Source: Glandiceps talaboti
Taxonomy: Eukaryota; Hemichordata; Enteropneusta; Spengelidae
Direction of reading: 5' to 3'
NCBI RefSeq assembly: GCF_964340395.1
Contig: NC_135552.1
Location: forward strand, 26,884,681 to 26,948,680
Length of the DNA stretch: 64,000 nt
Every line of letters begins with the position of its first letter. The first letter of the stretch is position 1. Both the position numbers and the translations under genes were made by a program. Shown here in pieces: positions 1 to 13,400 of this stretch. Below the pieces are notes generated by a model. It searched no databases and was not told the origin of the DNA. It was given only the letters and a program-made list of their open reading frames with translations.

Positions 1-44
<44 letters not shown>
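1..44. repeat. (GT)n microsatellite at the left edge
   Basis: Uninterrupted GT dinucleotides; the true length is unknown because the window cuts it. Confidence 0.97.
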
Positions 45-45
<1 letters not shown>

Positions 46-252
46 ACTGTTTGATATCTGGTGTAAGTTCATTGTGAATCTATACCTATAGCTATGAAGG
101 CAGTGACTAGGAGTATCATAAGACTTCCTTGTTATCATTCAGCATTGTTATTTTTCAAATGCCAGTCATTACCAAAGGCTTCATGCATTGCATATATAAT
201 TATACTGCCGACCGGTATATGTTTATTTTCAATAAAAGTGGATAGTAAATAC

Positions 253-363
253 CTTCTGTGGTTCCTTCAACATCTTCCTGTTACTTCCACCAAACTTTCC
301 TAAAACTCTGAAGGCTACATGTGCAATGTTGTCATTGGGATTACGTAAAGTTCTCCAGAGAGC
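253..363 (-). CDS. TRRAP: TRRAP coding exon, residues 910-946 (last in window)
   Basis: A 111-nt exon reading [20 protein letters not shown] then [17 protein letters not shown], matching human [31 protein letters not shown]. Donor GAAG then GTATTT; the next exon is beyond the left edge. Confidence 0.97.
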
Positions 364-3300
364 CTAAAATGAATGAAAGAAATATTTTGCATTAGAAATA
401 CAATACACATACTTATTGAAGACTAATACAATTACTATTATCATATGACTGGGTTTTCTCCATGCCATGTTTACCAGCAAGGGATTTGACTAAAATGCAC
501 TAAAATCACTGCTCTCACAATTTAAAGGGAACACCACTCCAGGAAATAGACACATTTTCATTAACTGTGGGTTCTGGAGAGTAACTTCATGGTTTTACAT
601 CACCTCATCCTCATCACCTACAATTACTTGTGATTTCAGAGAAACATCAAGTTGATCATACAGTATTTTTGCTGTGGGACATCCAATCATGGGAGTCAGC
701 AGATATTACAATGAATATTGATGAGAGATGTTTTACACTGAATGGCATAGGCACTTAGGACTCAAAGAATTTTGACATCAGCCATGACTCCTGAAAGTCA
801 TCCGAGAGAGATTGAAACTTACTATAAAGTTATTTTTATTCACCCAATTCATCCCAGTACCAAATTTTCATCTAACTCTGGCTCAAACAACAAAGTGTCA
901 TTTATCTAACTATAGTTGGACTGATCTAGTACCCTTGGCCATCCTCTGATTTTCAAATAATTATTTGCTAATGAACTAAATAAATCTAACAACTTGATGT
1001 ACTAAAATCCAGCCTCACACTTCTGGATTAATGATTGAGGACCAAAAGTCCAAATTTCTGCATCATTTTTATTCAAGTTTCCATCTTTAAAATATCATTT
1101 CACTTTACCTGCATTAGTTCAGCTCTGACAGGCTGAATGTGTTCATATAAGAAGTCTGGTTGGAGATTGTCCACACATAGTTCCAGAGTACGAAGCCCCT
1201 ACAAATGTACCAACAATTCAATAAAATTAGAATCCATCAAAACATTTTGAGTGAAAAATTTAACACTATACGGAAAAGTAATTCAGTTACAGAACTCAAT
1301 ACACTTGACTCACCTGGCTAACAAGGGTCTGTGAACCATTTAATGCAGAGACTAGAGGATCCATCAACATGGGTAGATAAGGTAACAATGAACTAAGTCT
1401 AACTGGTACTGTTAAACACAACTCAACAAACAAGTCCTTCATGTGTTGTTTATGAAGTCCACTCTGAAGTACATTTAAACCTGTGACAAAGGAATAAAAA
1501 TGTTGCTCATCAATTTGACAGTGATGATGATAACAGAGTTGTGGAAATATCCAGAGAATAAATGAAAACCTTGTCAAGTAGCAGCCGAGTAAGATTTTTT
1601 GTTGTCAAGATATCATTGGATAAACTCAACTATAATTATAACTTAACAGTATAACATTCCCTCAAACCAGAGCTGTTATTTCTTCCGCGACACTGTGAAC
1701 CTCTTGGCAGTGGTGCGTCTTGGACGGAGTCGTAAAAGAGGGTGTGGTTTCTGATGATGTAGTACAAGGAGCTACAATGAAGCCTGTAACTCATCACTAA
1801 TGGTCTTACCTTGGAGTAGATTTGGTAGTAACGGTAAGAACTCCTGATACAATAGATCATGACTACCACCACCAATAGATCGGAATAGAGCTCTCAGAAG
1901 TAGGAAGTAGTTGTATGGTTCTTTAGCTGTGGTGGCTAACTCCATAGACCGGTTAACTATCTTGTGAAGATGTGGCTGCAACAAAGAATTCATCATTTAC
2001 TGAGTACACAGATTTGGAGGGGGAATTCCATTACTTTGTATATTGCCAGTATTGGGATATCTATGTGACATACATCTCAATAATTTCATTCTATGGGGAA
2101 ATAAACTATCTTTGATGATGATCAAAAATTACAATCTTGTATATTCACTGTCATCAAAAGTCTACATAATTTAGAACACTGTACTTCTAAAAAATACTCT
2201 TTTCAAAGAAATTGCAATACTTCTCACTAGCCTCTTTTCTAGTGCTAGGATTGAACTATAATGCAAACTTGGTTAGGATAAAATAGCTGAAGTTTGGGAT
2301 TAACCCTTCTATACATTGTCAGTAGTGTGAGGGCAGTCTCTTTAAAGAGTTAATCAAATAATGTCAGCTATTTTACACTTTATTTTTTATATTTTATCTT
2401 AATAAGTTCTCCATACACTATTCCTACACATGTGTCACATTTATATTTGTGTGTTGGTTGTAGTCCTTGATTTGGGTGGATGTTATTTTCAATCTGAAAC
2501 TCTACCTTCAACATTTGTTCATTCTCAGCAGCAAACAGTGACACAGAACCAAAGACCAACTTGAAGAGTTTTAAATACAGGTTGGATCGTTCCATATTAG
2601 CTGAAAAGAAAATGAAAGATTTATAAGGCATCATTGCAATATACAATACTGGCAGTAGAGTGTCCCTGCAGGAGTAGCTAAGTCAAGAAAAATGCATAAA
2701 TATCTAACAAGTTGAAAATGAAATTGCATTTGAACACATACAGTGTATTAACTTTTTTTTTTGATCAGCAGGGTCTTTATTTCGCTCTTCAGCACTGGTT
2801 GGTAACAAGCAGCACCCAGGAAATGCAAAATATTGACAATATACACGCAATAAATTTGTTTGCATAAAATGTGCACTTGACTGTAATGTGTAAATAACAT
2901 ACATATGAATTTATCTTATGAATATTATCTCATAAATATTAATGACCATGCATCAGTCCTTTAGGACTGGCAAGAACCCTGTATCTGTGTCATCACAATA
3001 TATGTTTTTCAGGAATTACTTGATGTTTTTCAACAGAAGACGGTAGAAACAGAGATGGTATTTGACTTACTTCCCATGTCTTTGAGTCTATCCAGTAAGT
3101 ATTCCACTAATATTGTTGCAAAGGTTGCTGACGTAGTTGGATTAGCTAGGAAGGAATTAGCTACAATCTGTAATGCATAGTTGTTGAAGATTCTCTCCAC
3201 CACAAAATCTATGGTAGTTGAAAAGATCTCTTTGAAAGTCAGTGGATGCATCATGGTGAACTAGAAACATCAAATAAAAATAAAGTTAGGAAAGGTAACA

Positions 3301-6300
3301 GTGAAAGAATTCAAATATAAACTTGTTTTCTTCTGCACCAATAACTTTCCAATTAGTAATGCACAAAACTCAAACTCAGGATACTAGCTAGGGTTGGATG
3401 TGAGTGACTCACACTCAGGACACTAGCTAGGGTTGGATGTGAGTGTGAATATAAATAAACGTCTCTGATTCAAATAATTTTGTGTCTTTCATTCCCATTC
3501 ATCAAATATAATATAATGTAATGTAGGGTACAGTCAGTTGACTGTTTGTTTCACTTCAGGTGATGCCATCATTTGCTTCCCTTTATGTTACTTCTTTCTC
3601 TTCCAGTGAATTGCCAATAATGTCTGTGGCCAAATTACCACTTAATGTTAATACTTCTTTGGGTTGTAACTATTTCCTCTCTATACATAATGAATGATAA
3701 ACTTACCACACCAGCAAAGTGTTCCAGTACTTCTTTTTCTTCTTTGAGTCTGACAGTTTGACAGTTAGCTGGTCTGATCAGACTGCCACCTGTTGCAGTT
3801 ACAGTCACTTGATAGATGTCCAGGGCTTGCATAGCTAGTACAGAAAACAAAATGTAACATTGTATATCAGATGTCAAGGGCTTGCATAGCTAGTACAGAA
3901 AACAAAATGTAAACATTATGTATCAGATTTCTAGGGCTTGCATAGCTAGGAGAGTAAACCAACACATCACAAATCAAATCATAAGGAGACTCCATACATT
4001 AGTATTCTGTTTTTCCACTGAAAGTGTATAATTTACCATATCAACTAAATTCTGTGTTCTGCATTCATGTAAGATTCCGAGTTACACTTGTTGTTTGCCC
4101 TTATTTTATTTTATCTCAGTTTCACTATTGAATGTTAACTGCTAAAAAAAAAATATCCTTCAATGATTACATAATGCAATCTATTCTACTTTGTACGAGA
4201 CCCTGCTATTACTGAAATATTTACAGAAAAGTTTCAAAAAGTGAGAATATAAATCAAACAATTTATGAAAGGTTGTTTTAGACTTACCATACTTGACTAA
4301 CTTGACAAAGACAGCTGTTTCTTTAGGTTGGAATTGTTTGTTCTGTACATATGTAGAATCTATAAAACAAGTAAAATACACATTATCAATAACAACATAC
4401 TAGGCAAATTGACGATGTTTCAAGTTTCAAGAAAATATTTGCAGTCAAGATTGATCAAAGTGGTGTATGAAATCTTACTACTGTTATAAATAATAAATCA
4501 AAGCCACTTACAAATCAAAAGTTACACTACAAGTATTACATGTATTCTGTTCTCATACAAGCAGCAAGCACAATCATGTCAGATGACAAAAAAGAAATAT
4601 CTCTAATTGTACAACTTGTGAATTCCAATGTAGGTATGAAAACTTAGAATCTTTCAAGTATTTTCGTCCACTTTTTTACTTCATACAGTAAGTATCATTG
4701 AAATTGTGGTATATTTTACCTCCTGGTGCTTTGCAGGACCCAACTCCCCATGTGATTGTCTTGACACCACAAACAAGAGTCTTGACCAGACTACGACAAT
4801 CTGACACAGAGTAGTTGTTATACTGTGTTGATGTTGATGGCAGATAACTCTTGGTTTTGTTATCATCCTTCTCTCGGTCTATCGGCCCTGGGGTTGGTGG
4901 GGGAGCAGGTGTCGCTGGGAATGCTGTGGGTGGTATGGTTGATAAGGGGGTGGATGGAGTTGGAGGTACTACTGTCAGAGGGGTTGAGGGGGTAGAGAGA
5001 GGAGCAGGAGTGGGAGGAGCAGTGACACTGGCACCGGATGCAATGGCTGCAGCAGCTGCAGCAAGGGCAGCAACTTTGTCACTCTGGCTTTCTTGTTGCT
5101 GTCGACTGAAAGTAGACATATGAAAGTTAGTTACAAACAAGGTACAAAATTCCATGTAAAATACATTATGTAATTCAAACTTTTACTCTCGTGGTATTTG
5201 TTGATCTAAACTTCTTTGTCTACAACATTTTTGTCATGCTATTAACATCCTTCTTGTTCTTGTCTATCTGTGTTATCAAAGTGTACAAATTAACTTGTAT
5301 ATCCACACACCCAATCTTCTTGTTCTATTTTCACCATCTAAGATATGGTCAAATGCTATTGCAGGTATTGCAAATTCCAGATAAACACTTACCATTTCTG
5401 GAATATGACCGGTAGCTGTCTCTTGGCAATAGTGTGAAACTTTAAGACAAACACTTCTAACATTCTCATCAGTATTTCTCTGCCCTGCTAAAAGATGGAA
5501 ATGTTGGTACCACAGTATATGGTACACAGGTCCATGTGAGCATCAAGATGAGTAGTGTTATAGATGCAGTGAAATGAACAACATGCACATGCACAAAGCC
5601 ACACAGTAGTATTACCAAAGAGAACACAGAGTATTAGACACTTGTACCACATAGAGAACACAGTATTAGACACTTGTACCACATAGAGAACACAGTATTA
5701 GACACTTGTGCTACAAGATTTTATAAGTCAAATGAGATATTATGACAGCAACTCCATAAATTGCATTATTATTATTTTTTTCTGAATATTTTTTTTCATG
5801 GTACACAATGATTCTAAGAATGAAGAATGTAGTATTAATCATAATTTTTTTTCAAAGGAACAGGGTTTTTTTTCAACTTGAGACCTGGAAATCTCTTTGT
5901 GCCAACGTTTATTTGCATCTTACATGTAGGAATTTTGAAAGTCAAATTTTTGAATAAATATCACATTTACCCAGTAAAGGAATTTTGCATCCTTTGGAAG
6001 TGAAAACTCTTTGAAAGATCTACATCTTTGATAAAGTTATGACAAATAAAATGTTTTCTGATATTCAACAACACAGTCGACATTTTAAGACAAAAAAATT
6101 AACTAGAAATTTTTTTCAATGTTTTAAAGAGATTAAATCATTTGTTTCAATTTCTTTTCAAACATCTGTGTTACTGCAAATTACCAGACAATTTTAGTTC
6201 ACACTTTGTAAACACAAACATATCTCTTTTTGACTTGAGTACTTTTTATCGAATATTATACCATGCACAAGCCAAGATGAACACAAAATGTGGAATTTAT

Positions 6301-9300
6301 ATACACTGGTCGTTCTACATCATGACAATGTGCATCTATGTCACAACAACATGTGTCTACATCACTGGTTCTGCTGTGTTCAAAATATGAATCGAAACGT
6401 TCAAAATTGCCATTACTTTCCCCAATTTTCTTTGATATTACTGGTGCTGGTATAATTATGTTATTCTCCAATATTTTTCTTCATTCAGCCGGAAAATACT
6501 CATGACCTAAGGGATTGTCACAAGTCTGGCGACTTGTAGTGACAAAGGCCCCTTAGGTGATGAGCATTTTCTTTGACTGAACGAAGAAAAAACTGGAGAC
6601 TAACATCTAATTATTCACACAAATTAGGACAAAATATGATGTCAATGTGGAAGAATTTACTGAGTACATGCCTATGTAAATTACCATGTCAAAGTTCATG
6701 TAACTTGAGGTCAGAGGTCACAATTTCATTGAAAATAATTTAAAGTGCAACCATAATTTTACACCATGTTGAATAGTTAAACCAGCTTATTAATTTGAAC
6801 TCCGTTAAATATGTCACAAAGTGTCTTGAATATTATATGATGCTGAAAAGAAGGAAAATGGTTCACAAAGATATGTGAATTATAAGAAAAATGAACTGTG
6901 AATCTTATATTTATGTGAAATTATGTATCATATGAAACATGACTTTACAGAGTTTTTGAGCCTGTAAGTCTCAAAATATGACAATCTATGGGAATCAATA
7001 AAATCTATACTAGGGGGTCTAACCCTATTCCAATGCCTAGCCTAACATGGAATCTAACTCCCTAGTACACACAAAAATGTACATCAATTGTACAGTCAGC
7101 CACCTCTTCTACCCTTTTTCATACTTTCTCAGAAAATACTATCCTGTAATTATATCATTGTATTTCCAGAGTATTAGTACAAAAATAAAATGTGAAATAT
7201 CTCTTCTTAGGTAATATTTTCAGCAAACACAAACAAATCTACAAAATTTGCATGACACTGGTAAAACTTGCTCCCAAATTAGTACAACTGTATCTCTAGC
7301 TGATTGACATCTTCCATTTCATAATCTAATTCCCCTATAACCTTTCTAAAACTGTCAACATGACTAAATACACCACTTGAACAAAGTAAATATCAGCTTA
7401 TCATTCAGACTATGTATCAGTCAGTTTAACAACAAACTGGCAATAAAAGTTCTAATGTCCAACATTTTGTCTACAGGTGGATCAATATTCTTGTTTGTCT
7501 AGTTTATCTTGTTTGTAGAGGCTCTAGTACTCATCTTTAATGGCCTCACTTCCAGTTCAAAAGGTGCTACTGAACAGCACTCCAAGTGGCCAAAAGTATA
7601 AAATCTTTTGTCTTTCAAATAACTGGAAAATGGTGAACTGTCCACAGTGACTGAACATCTGTAACACTTGACTAATTCACATATTGGTGTACTCACATTG
7701 CCTTTATCTTGATCACTCTTCTGACGTATACACTCCACTAAGTTAAGTAGTAATTTACAAGACATAGTTTGTATACTGCATGGTAGAGACTCATCATGGA
7801 CATTCTTAGAAAACAGATGTACAGCTAGAGACAGATCATTGAGTGGTAGTTGTTGGCGTACATGATGAACCAAGTCTGCCAGAGTACTATAGGCAAGGGG
7901 TCTGGAAAGAACCACAAGATGTAATGTAATACAACATAAGTTACTTAGTTTTAAAAATAGATGGTCCAAACAAAACTCAACTCAAAAAGTTTCTAAAAAA
8001 TCTGACTAGCTATTACCCTGTTCACAGAGTTTCACCACATAATCAAATTTGATCAAACTAGTAAAACATGTAATGCTACACAATGTGCAGGGCTATAGAA
8101 TATTACTTTTACTGTGTCAACAATCTTGTTCACGTGGTCATAAAAATCCCAACAGATTCATATACCCTGAGTACATGTAGATCTAAGGATGGTTTAAAAT
8201 CACAAGCATCATATACACTGTCACGGTAACAAGATCAACCAATCAAATACCTACCAGATGACATCATATACACTGTCACGGTAACAAGATCAACCAATCA
8301 AATACCTACCTGATGACATCATAGACACTGTCACGATAACAATATCAACCAATCAAATACCTACCAGATGACATCATACACACAGTAACAAGATCAACCA
8401 ATCAAATACCTACCTGATGACATCATACACACAGTAACAAGATCAACCAATCAAATACCTACCTGATGACATCATACACACAGTAACAAGATCAACCCAT
8501 CAAATACCTACCTGATGACATCATACACACAGTAACAAGATCAACCAATCAAATACCTACCTGATGACATCATACACACAGTAACAAGATCAACCCATCA
8601 AATACCTACCTGATGACATCATACACACAGTAACAAGATCAACCAATCAAATACCTACCTGATGACATCATACACTCAGTAACAAGATCAACCAATCAAA
8701 TACCTACCTGATGACATCATACACACAGTAACAAGATCAACCAATCAAATACCTACCTCAGAGACTCCTTACATGTCCATCCACTACCAATCAGTATATT
8801 CTCATCAAATAACTTATCAATGTGTGGTACAAATCCTGTCGTTCACAAAGAAAAGTGCAATAAAGAATGTTATTTTACAACTGGATTTAGGAATGACTCT
8901 TACAGGATTAACTGTTTCAGAACTAGATACCAAGATAGTGTACAATGACAAATATGACTGATCCAACCACTCCTCAGCTTGTGATTGGTACACCATATGT
9001 CACAAATTTATATCACACATCGTCTCATCAGTGCAGTAAAGTCATATCTGCTATGCAATTGCATAGGCAGATGCGACCTTACTACACTGACATGCAGATC
9101 AACTTAACTTGGATACAAAATTTGGAAAATAAAATTAGGAAACCACAATTAAGTCTACACTTCTCCAACTTTACCTCTTTTCAGATAAATTTTCATAAAT
9201 GGCGACAGCTCAAACTCTAAAAGTTTACCACATGTGAAATACAACACATCGACTATCCCATAATATGCATTATAATTTCAATTAATTAGTTGCCATGGTA

Positions 9301-10373
9301 ACAGTCATGACCTTTGGATGCCTAGTGAAATCGTAACTTACTGTTTCTGAGTTCTGTTGCCAGTATGTGTCTGGCAGCTATCAACAGTTCCTTCCTTAGA
9401 TGTGCTACTTCCTGTGGGCAGTGGGTGAACAATCCCAGCATGCCTTTCACCATCTGTTGTGAGTAGGAATTGACCAGTTCCTGCAATTGAAATGACAACC
9501 ACAAATCAATACAGTGCACTCAAATGAAACATGACAAACTGAAAGATTACCAACTTTACACCAACTTGTGTAGCACTGATGTATAGTGTAGATTTCTTTC
9601 GTATACAATCATAATAGCAATGAAAATGTACTTTACCAGTACTGTTGTTTTTAAAACTGTTCATTTCAATACAGTGAATATTCCGGTGACAAATTGCACT
9701 TTTAGTTTTAAAAATATCCCACAGTCAAGAAGTACACACAGAGAAAATCATGACATGAACATCAGCATGGCCACAAAGTTCAACTCTATAAATTCTCTCT
9801 GAGTCTGAGTATTAATATACCTGTAACCTCTATTTCACACCTGGTCAAACACTTACCTGGTAAATTCTGATAATGTATGCAAGGAATGAGAGTGTCTTGA
9901 TTTGAGCAGCAATAAAGTCTACATACATTTCCTTGTTAAAGTTGGTAGAGGCTCTGTAACAGAATATAACCAGTACATCATTTCATGTGTGGTAACAGAA
10001 CATAACCAGTACATCATTTCATGTGTGGTAACAGAACATAACCAGTACATCATTTCATGTGTGGTACTCTATCATACAATGAATGACTTAATCTCTTCAA
10101 CTCTGAACTGTATAAAGTATCCCTTCCCAAACTCCATCTGAACTCCTTTGCTTCTTTCATCTTGTCTCTTTCCCTTATTGACCTTTTCATTACCCCATAC
10201 CCTTTCCCTTCATTAGCCCCTCTTTCCACTATGCTCTCCGACTGCCCAATCTCCTTTATTAGCCCCTCTTTCCACTATGCTCTCCAACTGCCCCATCCCC
10301 TTTCCCTTCATTAGCTCCTTTTTTCCCTTAGCTCTTCAACATCTTTTTCCCTCTGTTTGCCAACCACAAGCCA

Positions 10374-10404
<31 letters not shown>

Positions 10405-13400
10405 TAGTCTTTGTTATCCCTCTACAAGACCTCTATCTAACTTGTCTTACCTTGCTTGTGGTGATGGCTGTAGGACGATGGTATTCATAATGAGTGGTAT
10501 AAACTCTGCTACAACATTATGAACATTCTGTTTGTACAATTGATACATCAGCACTACAATGATTGGCAGTTCAGCTAATACTTTAAGTGAGTTCACTCCC
10601 TTGGGGATAACGGTTTGCTGTGAAGACAAATGATGATGGAAACTCAGTCAATAATAATATTAGTAGCAAGTAGAAGAAACTTGAAAGCAAAGATATTATC
10701 GAATACACACTTCAGAAATGCATAGATTTGCAAACAATGTTATTTCTAAAAAATATTGTCTCATGTACATACAATCTGGAAGTAGTACCCTACAGATGAT
10801 ACCATTGCAGTGCTCTCACCTGTTGTTTTTGACCGTCAGGTGTAGTGGTGGTATACGTTGTAGGACTAGCAAAGCCTGGAGATCCAACATTGGTAGGATC
10901 AAGAGGAGCAGCTCCAGTCTGCACTTCAAAACTTTTCTGTTGAATAAACAAGAACATAAATGTACTGTGTTGACCTGAGGTGATGACAGTTCAATGTCTA
11001 TCAATGATCACCGCAATACTAATGGAATTGTGTTTCCAGTCATGAAGTCTTATGGACAAACTGTCAACTAGAGTTGTAAATTATCAAGAAGTTAAGTCTT
11101 TGCACTGAAGACTATGTATAAATCACTTTTTAATCTTCCTCTACATATCTAGTATAAAACATGCAAGGATACCAACCAGAATGAAATAAAAAAATGTTTT
11201 TATATACTAGCTGTCAAACTTCACATGCAAGTGAAGTCAAGACATTGTGAGTACCAATATATTACAGATGAATTCGAGTTAGATGCTTAGATTTCAGAAA
11301 ATATCCAACTTACCATATTGTGCTGTAGATCTTTGTAGATGTTCTTGACAAACTGTAAGAATGCCTGGATCTGAGAGAAGAGAGAATAATCTACCATTGA
11401 TCAAATCATCTTTGAACGGAAAAATATCACAGAAACTAATAGCATTTATGTTAAGGATGGTAAGTTTTGTAAGGTTTACCTAAGTTGCCCAAATATTCAT
11501 ATGCCACACATTTTGAAACAAAGTACCAGAGACATGGTAAACTGTGCCAACATCTTGCCTCTCTGTTACCATGGTTATAAAACCTTTAAAAACATTCAAA
11601 ATATTGTGTGTTTTTTACCAGAAACTAGTAACACATCAGAAGTTCAAAATTTGATATGAAGTGATCTGGTTTTTCCCTCTACATTACATAATTTGTTTAT
11701 TACATCTATAATCATCAAGTTACCCAACTTCTTACCTCTGCTGATATCTGCGGTCTGAACTGTTCAACTTTACGTAGTTCAATGATGATTCTTACCTCTG
11801 CTGATATCTGTGGTCTGAACTGTTTATGGAGTTCAATGATGATTCTGAGACACACAAGTACATTATCTTCATTTTCTCTTTCCAGGAGACGAAACATCAG
11901 TTGTAAAATGTCCTTGATGTATTGTCTTAGGTGTTCATTGGTTGGTATCCTGTGGATAATCTCTAGAAGTAGCTTTCTAAGTTGCTGTAACAAACACAAT
12001 CACACAAAGTTATACAACATTCATCAACATTTGTGTGTGTTTTTAAAGCTTGACATACACAATCTCTACAGCAACAAAATAAAATTGACATTTTTACAGC
12101 CTTCACAAAAGTAATTTCAACACTTGCCTTGATAATATTTAGTAAGGAAACATAATAAAAACATTCTAAGTTACTTTCTAGAGAGAGAAAATCTGTGATT
12201 CCGATACAAATTAGACATATATAGATCTATGAAGAAAAAGTGTCATCTGAGTGACATGAAGCAAATAGCAAACATTGTACTGGTCTAGCTTTTAATAGTG
12301 ATAGAAAGAAATGATACATGCACAAACATTTATGACCATGGGATAATCATCTTAAAATATGCTTTGCCCTAGAAATACTAGTTAGGGATAGTGTTAGTCT
12401 GAAAGGTCCAGTCATTGGTCAATGTAACCACTCACTACCCCACAGACATTGGTCAATGTAACTCACTACCTCACAGACATTGGTGAGCAATTACATAAGC
12501 AGAAACAATAACTGGATCTTTCAGACTAGGATAGTGTCTGACAGAATAAGAATGGAATATTGTACATATGACATACCAGAGACATAGTGCCAAAATCTAC
12601 AATAGACTGTGAGTGCTGTGTTGGCCATCTCTGATACAGAGACTACAAAGTTCCCTCCACAACTTCATTTTACTGTCAATCCACAATCATATATCTACAT
12701 GTCTACTCATAACTTACACAAAAAGTGAAAGCGGTATGATACATACAATTTACAAATCACTGCTCAGAGTTCTGTAAATAACTGTACTATACAGTCAATT
12801 CAAGACCTTACATCTACCTTTCAACACATAATTTACAGAAACACAAAGTGAAATGACAAATACAATTTACAATTGCAATACCTGTGCACTATTTTCAGCA
12901 ATAAACTGTGGTTCTTCATCATTCAAAACCTTCAGAAATCTGGGAATGGCATGCTCCAAGAATGCTTGGTAGTGTGGTGAAGAAACTATAGTCTGTAAAT
13001 AAAATTTGATTAGTTCTATTTATTTCATACACAAAATGACAGAACTACGGTAAGCTAAGTACACTACATAAAATAATTTGTTTAAGTAAAAAGAAAATTG
13101 TATCTATAGTTTTGAGGTTTGGCAATAAATTTCAAAGACTGTGAACAAACTGCATACATCAACTTTGCATTTTTCTACAAGTTTGTAGAGCAAAAGTAAG
13201 ACAAATCCAAACTTACTTCAAAATTTTCACTGATTTCTTGAGCAGCTTTCAATCGACTATCATCCTCTGAAAACAAAATATGAAAATAGTCACCGATCTC
13301 TTATGAGATTAAAACCTGTCTAAAAAATGACAGATAAATTGGGAAACAGCAGCAGTCAGCTCTTATCAGCAAAGTGTCACTGTCCAGTGCAGTCCGAGTT

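Noticed and set aside
4851-5123. Plus-strand open frame rich in Gly/Val opposite a TRRAP exon
   Set aside because: It is the antisense of the Pro/Thr/Ala-rich TRRAP linker; openness follows from base composition.
8207-8756. CRISPR-like regular repeats
   Set aside because: Units are contiguous with no unique spacers, and the setting is an intron of an animal gene.
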